Source: Moringa oleifera
Lineage: Eukaryota > Streptophyta > Magnoliopsida > Brassicales > Moringaceae
Reading direction: 5' to 3'
DNA length: 64,000 nt
Assembly (NCBI GenBank): GCA_021397835.1
Contig: JAJFZO010000272.1
Coordinates: 62,001 to 126,000 of the forward strand
Shown: positions 59,601 through 64,000 of the stretch, piece by piece
Numbering within the stretch: position 1 is the first letter of the stretch
Layout of the letters: each line of letters begins with the position of its first letter
Position numbers and translations under genes: made by a program
Notes under the pieces: model-generated
Databases searched by the model: none
Seen by the model: the letters and a program-made list of their open reading frames with translations, nothing else
What the model was told of the DNA's origin: nothing

Positions 59601-61235
59601 CATACTAATCCTTCTAGCCATGTGGTGCTTGCTGGGGGTAGTCATGGCTTCCTTCCGTGCCCTTGGTCCTAGCAATGTGGCTCTCTTGGCTTGTTTGTAG
59701 GGCATATTATCGAGGGATAACGACGAGATTTTAGCTCATGTGGGCCGCCATTGGCATTGCTAGCGCGCTCTTCGTAGCCACACGCTAGGCCTTATACCCA
59801 TCCTACTTCTGTTGAGGGCAGTTGTGGCTTGCCCTATGTGCCCATGGTTTGAGTGACACGGCTTTTCTGGCACGTTCATTAGGCACACTATCAAGGGATA
59901 ATGACAAGGGTCTTTCTCGTGTAGGGCGTCTATGGCTATGCTAACATGCCCTGTACAGCCGCATGTTGGTCTTTTTGCCTAGGCTATGCCTGTGACGGTA
60001 GCCGTGGCTTGCCTTTTGTGCCCATGGTCCCGACGACACAGCTCTCATTGTATGCTTATTGGGAACATTATTGAGGACGGTGACGGGGGTCAGGCTTGCA
60101 TGGGGCAACCTTAGTTTGGCTAGCACACCCAGTGAAGTGGAATGCTAGGTCTTCCACCTATGCCATACCTAGTGGAGGCAGCTGTGGTTTTCTTTCTATT
60201 CCCTTGGTCTAGGTGTTGCAGCTCCTTTGGCACACTAGGTGGGCACATTATCAAGGGACAGTGATGAGGGTCTTGCTCACATAGGTGTCCTTAGTTTGCC
60301 TATGAGTGCCCTTAGCTTGCCTATATGCGCTCTTTGATGCCATATTCAAGGCCCTGCACCCATGGTGTGCCTACTGAGGGCAACCATGGATTGCTTCTTG
60401 TGCCTATTGTCTAGGCAACATGGCTCTTTTGGCACATTTTCTCGGCACATTATCAAGGGACAACAACGAGGGTTGGGCTTGCATGGGGCGCCCCTCGATT
60501 GGCTAGTGTGCTCTTTGCGGCCATATAGTGGGCCTTTTGCCCATGTTATGCTTGCTCGGTGTAGTCATAGCTTGCCTCTCGAGCCCATGATCTGGGCGAG
60601 GTAGTTTTTCTTGGTACACTCGTTAGGCACACTATTGAGGGACAACAACAAAGGTTTCCCTCGCGTGTGGTGCCTTTGGCTTGGCTAGCGCGCCCTTTGC
60701 GACCATACATTGGGCCTTTCACCTACACCATGCTTCCTAGTAGCAACCATGGGTTGGCCCCCACACCCATGGTCTCAGTAATGTAGCCTATTGTCACACT
60801 TGCTATGCACATTATCAAGGTACGGCGATGAGGGTCTGCCTCATCTGAGGCTCTATGAGCATGGCTGGCATGCCTATTGTGGCCACACATTGCGCTTTCC
60901 ACCCATGTTGTGCATACTGGGTACAACCATGGCTTGCCTCCCATGCCCTTGGTCCAAACGATATGGCTCTCTTGGCATGCTTGCTAGACACATGATCGAG
61001 GGACAACGATGAGGGTCTAACTTGTATAGGCACCCTTGGCTTGGTTGGCCCGTCCATTATGGTTGCACGCTGGGCTTTCCACCCATGCCATGCCTGCTCG
61101 TGGCAATGGAAACCAGTCTCCCATGCCCTTGGGCCTTGTCCTTTTGGCATACTTGTTGAGCACACTCTCGATGGACTTGGCGATAAGGAGTAATTTTTTA
61201 TTACTTTCTTTGGAGTAATACTCAGTTCCTTAATG
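56641..61235 (-). repeat. ~180-bp rDNA spacer repeats, inverted, about 25 copies
   Basis: Units such as 'cccatggtccgggcgacgcagctctc', 'cactatcgagggacaacgatgagggtc' and 'ggccttttgcccatgc' recur every ~180 bp for 4.6 kb. On the minus strand the unit equals the plus-strand array that follows 25S at 11,231. It follows the minus-strand 25S and its 3' spacer in the same order, so it is the start of the IGS of this unit. Confidence 0.85.
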
Positions 61236-61394
61236 CTTCTAGATTTTTTTCCAAGTGTGTTCCTTTGTGTTTCTCATTCTCTACAAGCCCAAAGGCTTGC
61301 CTCTTATGCCATGGTCGTTATTTTGAGGGATGATTTTCGACCTCATGGCATTGATTGTCAAAAATAGAGGGACAATTATTGTGGGGGTAGACTA
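61236..61394 (-). repeat. 25S downstream (3') spacer, minus copy
   Basis: The reverse complement carries 'ggcataagaggcaagcctttgggcttgtagagaat' and 'tgacaatcaatgccatgaggtc', matching 11,076-11,230 in order and position next to the 25S 3' end. Confidence 0.7.
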
Positions 61395-64000
61395 AGGTTG
61401 GGAAGGATGAATCAGAACGACAAAAGGCTGAATCTCAGTGGGTCATGGCAGCAAGGCAACTCGGCTACTTATAATGCGCTATCGCGTATTTAAGTCATCT
61501 ACAAAGGATTCTACCTAATGCTCGATGGGAATCATATTTCAAGGTAGCTCATGAGGCTTTTCCATTGCACAGGTTTGGCCATCGACACGTGCCTTTGGGG
61601 GCTAAGAGGCTCCTACCATAGGTCAGTAATTGAACAATAGGGCAGGCATTGCTTCTAGTTCATTATCTAACTTGGATGCATCCAGTCATAATCTAGCGCA
61701 TAATAGCTTCACACCATTAGCTTTTCAACGAAGCGTGATCACCAATTGTGCAAATCAACAATTCCTCTCGTACTAGGTTAAATTACTATAGCGATACAAG
61801 CATCAGTAGGGTAAAACTAAGCTATCTCATGAGCGTCTAAACCTAACTAGCATTCCTTATTGGCGGGTGAATTCTGCTTCATAATGATAAGAAAAGCCAA
61901 TATCGAAGGATTAAAAAGTAACGTTGTTATGAACACTTGGCTGCCATAAACCAGTTATCCCTATGGTAACTTATCTCTCACCACTAACTTTAAATTTTGA
62001 AGGTCTAAAGGATCGATAAGCCATGCATTCATAGCTCATGTTCATACTGAAAATCAGAATCAAATGAGCTTTTGCCTTTTGCTCTACACGAGATTTTTTT
62101 TTTCTTGTTGAGTTCATCTTAGGACTCCTACGTTACCTGATAATGTCTTTTGCCTAGATTGGCCAGCCAAGGCTGGCCTTGGGTTCAAAAAGTAAGGTGA
62201 CACCTCACCTCCGATTAAAGGAATAAGTAGAATAATGCTAAATGTAGTGGTATTTCACTTTTGCCATTGCCGGCTCCTACTTATCTTACTCTTCTCAAGT
62301 CATTTCATAAAGTTAGACCAGAGTCAAACTTAATAGGGTCTTCTTTCCCTGCTAAGTTTGCTAAGCTCATTCCTTTGGCTATGGTTTCACTAAATAGTTA
62401 ACAAGGATAGTTGGAATCTCATTAATCGATTCATGCGCGTCACTAATTAGATGATGAGGCATTTGGCTACTTAAGAGAGTCATAGTTACTCATGTTGTTT
62501 ACTTATGCTTGGTTGAATTTCTTCACTTTGACATTTAAAGCAATTGGTAAAAATCACATTGCGTGAGCATCTGCAGGGACCATCGCAATGCTTTGTTTTA
62601 ACTAAACTGTCGAATTCTCCTTATCCGTACCAATTGTAAGTTGGTTGTTCGACACTGGGAGATGGCCCTCAATGTAGGCATTCCCAATTCCTCTCTCAGT
62701 CGACACGTGATGACCCGCTTTCGTTATGGGAGCAGCTCTAGCAGTCCATCGATAGTTGACAGGTTCGAGACTGGACCCTTGTGCCTAGGCCTAAGAGCCA
62801 ATCCTTTTGCTGAGGTTACGAATCCATTTTGCCAACTTCCCTTGCCTACATTATTCCATCGACCAGAGGTGTTCACCTTGGAGACCTGATGCGGTTATGA
62901 GTACGATCGGGCATAGGAGGCAGTCAGTCCTTTAGATTCTCAAGGTCCACCAAGGTCCCATCAGACACCATGCGACGTGCAGTGCTCTTTTAGCTGCTGT
63001 ACCCTACCTCTAGTTGAGTCATTTTCAAGGTGGGCACGTTGTTAAATAGAAAAGGTAACTTTTTCAAGATATTTTTGGACTCCGTAATGTTACTGTTAGC
63101 CACCGCGTCCCCGTTTTGAAATTTTGACTGGATCCCTTTTGAAGCTCACATGGAACCTTTCCCCCTTTTGGCCTTCAAAATTCTCATTTGAACATTTGCT
63201 ACTACCACCAAGACCTACATCGATGGCCGTATTGCCTAGGCTCGCACCCTAGGTTTACAACGACCACCTTGCCTTTTTACTCATGGGGGCTTGGTCATTA
63301 CCCCAACGGCCAGGTTTAGGTTGTGTGCTTTAGCACCATCCATTTTTAGGGCTAGTTGATTTGGAAAGTGAGTTATTATGCAATCCTAAGCAGATTTTGA
63401 CATCCATGACCACCGTGTTGCTGCCTTAATAGACTAACATCCTTTATAGGTTCTAGGTTAGCCCACAGTTAGGAACTGTAACTTGGCTTTCAGTTCATTT
63501 CGCATCACCAGTTTTTCTTACCAAAAAATGGCCTATTTGGAGCTCTCATTTATGTAGGATAGCTCAATGAAGTAATCGCCCCATCCTACATATTTGATGT
63601 TTGAGAATAGGTCAAGGGCATTGCACCCTCAACGCCTCTAATCATTGGCTTTACCCAATAAAAGTCATAGTTAAGCTTAATTATCTTGATGGAAACTTTG
63701 GAAGAAACCAGATACTAGACGATTCAATTAGCGTTTCGCTCCTATACCCAAGTTAAACAAATGATTTGCACATCAGTATCGCTGCGAGCCTCCACTAACA
63801 GGCGTGCTCACACTTAAGCCCTTCTCAAAAACCCTAGGTTGGTCGATGGTGCACTCGTGGGGATCCCACCAATCAGCTTCATTTCACCTTACGAGTTTAC
63901 TTTCTTATTGACTCGCATGCATTTAGACTCTTTGCTCCATGTTTCAAGACAGGTTGAATGGAAAGCCTACTAGTTGATGTCAGAAGCGCATAAGAGCTAA
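61395..64000 (-). rRNA. 25S rRNA pseudogene, ~2.6 kb, runs off the window
   Basis: On the minus strand 25S landmarks are colinear from the window edge (CCTGTCTTGAAACATGGAGC near 63,950) through the region matching 9,556-10,900, then onward without the deletion of the plus copy, to the 3' end (GCCTTGCTGCCATGACCCAC near 61,445). Plus-strand reading shows the reverse of the conserved core, for example 'agttatccctatggtaactt' near 61,951 and 'cctctcgtactaggttaaat' near 61,764. Transitions and small indels are spread throughout, including in universally conserved helices, so it is a pseudogene. The upstream ~0.8 kb lies outside the window. Confidence 0.9.

Noticed and set aside
61395..64000. Functional 25S rRNA gene
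   Set aside because: Transitions and indels occur in universally conserved core helices and the plus copy shows the same decay style.

Overview
The window reads as a repeat-dense, non-genic plant nuclear region, most likely heterochromatin of an angiosperm and probably a eudicot. The evidence is plant-type CACTA (En/Spm) and Mutator-like transposons, plant 18S and 25S rRNA sequence, AT-rich plant-style introns and a fragment of a plant nucleotidyltransferase-like gene. I see no intact host protein-coding gene. Almost every coding trace carries stops or frameshifts, and the rRNA sequence is heavily C-to-T / G-to-A decayed, as expected of old methylated DNA.

Layout. 1-900: possible first exon and intron of a minus-strand gene that leaves the window on the left. 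900-4,040: AT-rich DNA with no recognisable gene. 4,044-4,570: Copia gag fragment (minus), cut by a CACTA terminus at 4,571. 4,571-7,440: left part of a CACTA-like element with a promoter-like palindrome, a TATA box and a leader present in three tandem copies. 7,445-14,095: decayed plus-strand rDNA, made of 5'ETS/IGS, the first ~350 nt of 18S, ~1.5 kb of internally deleted 25S, a 3' spacer, ~180-bp IGS repeats and a second promoter/ETS copy. 14,096-21,978: CACTA element with a TNP2-type transposase relic, a better preserved TNPA/Ptta-type second gene and a clear 3' terminus. 22,860-25,195: more IGS-like repeats, plus orientation. 25,530-34,985: a CACTA element split by an ~8-kb Mutator-like element (MULE). 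The MULE carries a MuDR-type transposase (plus) and a DUF1985/Ulp1-type C48 protease gene (minus), tail to tail. 34,986-61,394: a very large array read as rDNA intergenic spacer in minus orientation. It has ~180-bp repeats at both ends and ~13.7 kb of a different composite repeat in the middle, interrupted at 45,309-51,624 by a CACTA element that carries captured host exons and a truncated Ulp1-like ORF. 61,395-64,000: 25S rRNA on the minus strand, running off the window.

How the parts fit. Two rDNA-derived blocks face each other (25S plus at 9.6-11.1 kb, 25S minus at 61.4-64 kb). The DNA between them is IGS repeat repeatedly invaded by CACTA elements, one of which was itself invaded by a MULE. 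Three CACTA copies share one layout: terminus, palindromic subterminal repeats, GC-rich palindromic patch, pyrimidine-rich leader, long AT-rich intron, coding region. In the copy at 45.3-51.6 kb the captured host exons lie between two copies of the GC-rich patch. The points most worth following are this gene-capturing CACTA, the giant composite IGS-like array, and the MULE-in-CACTA nest.

All family assignments were made by eye from translations and remembered family signatures. No database search was run, and boundaries of repeats and relics are approximate.
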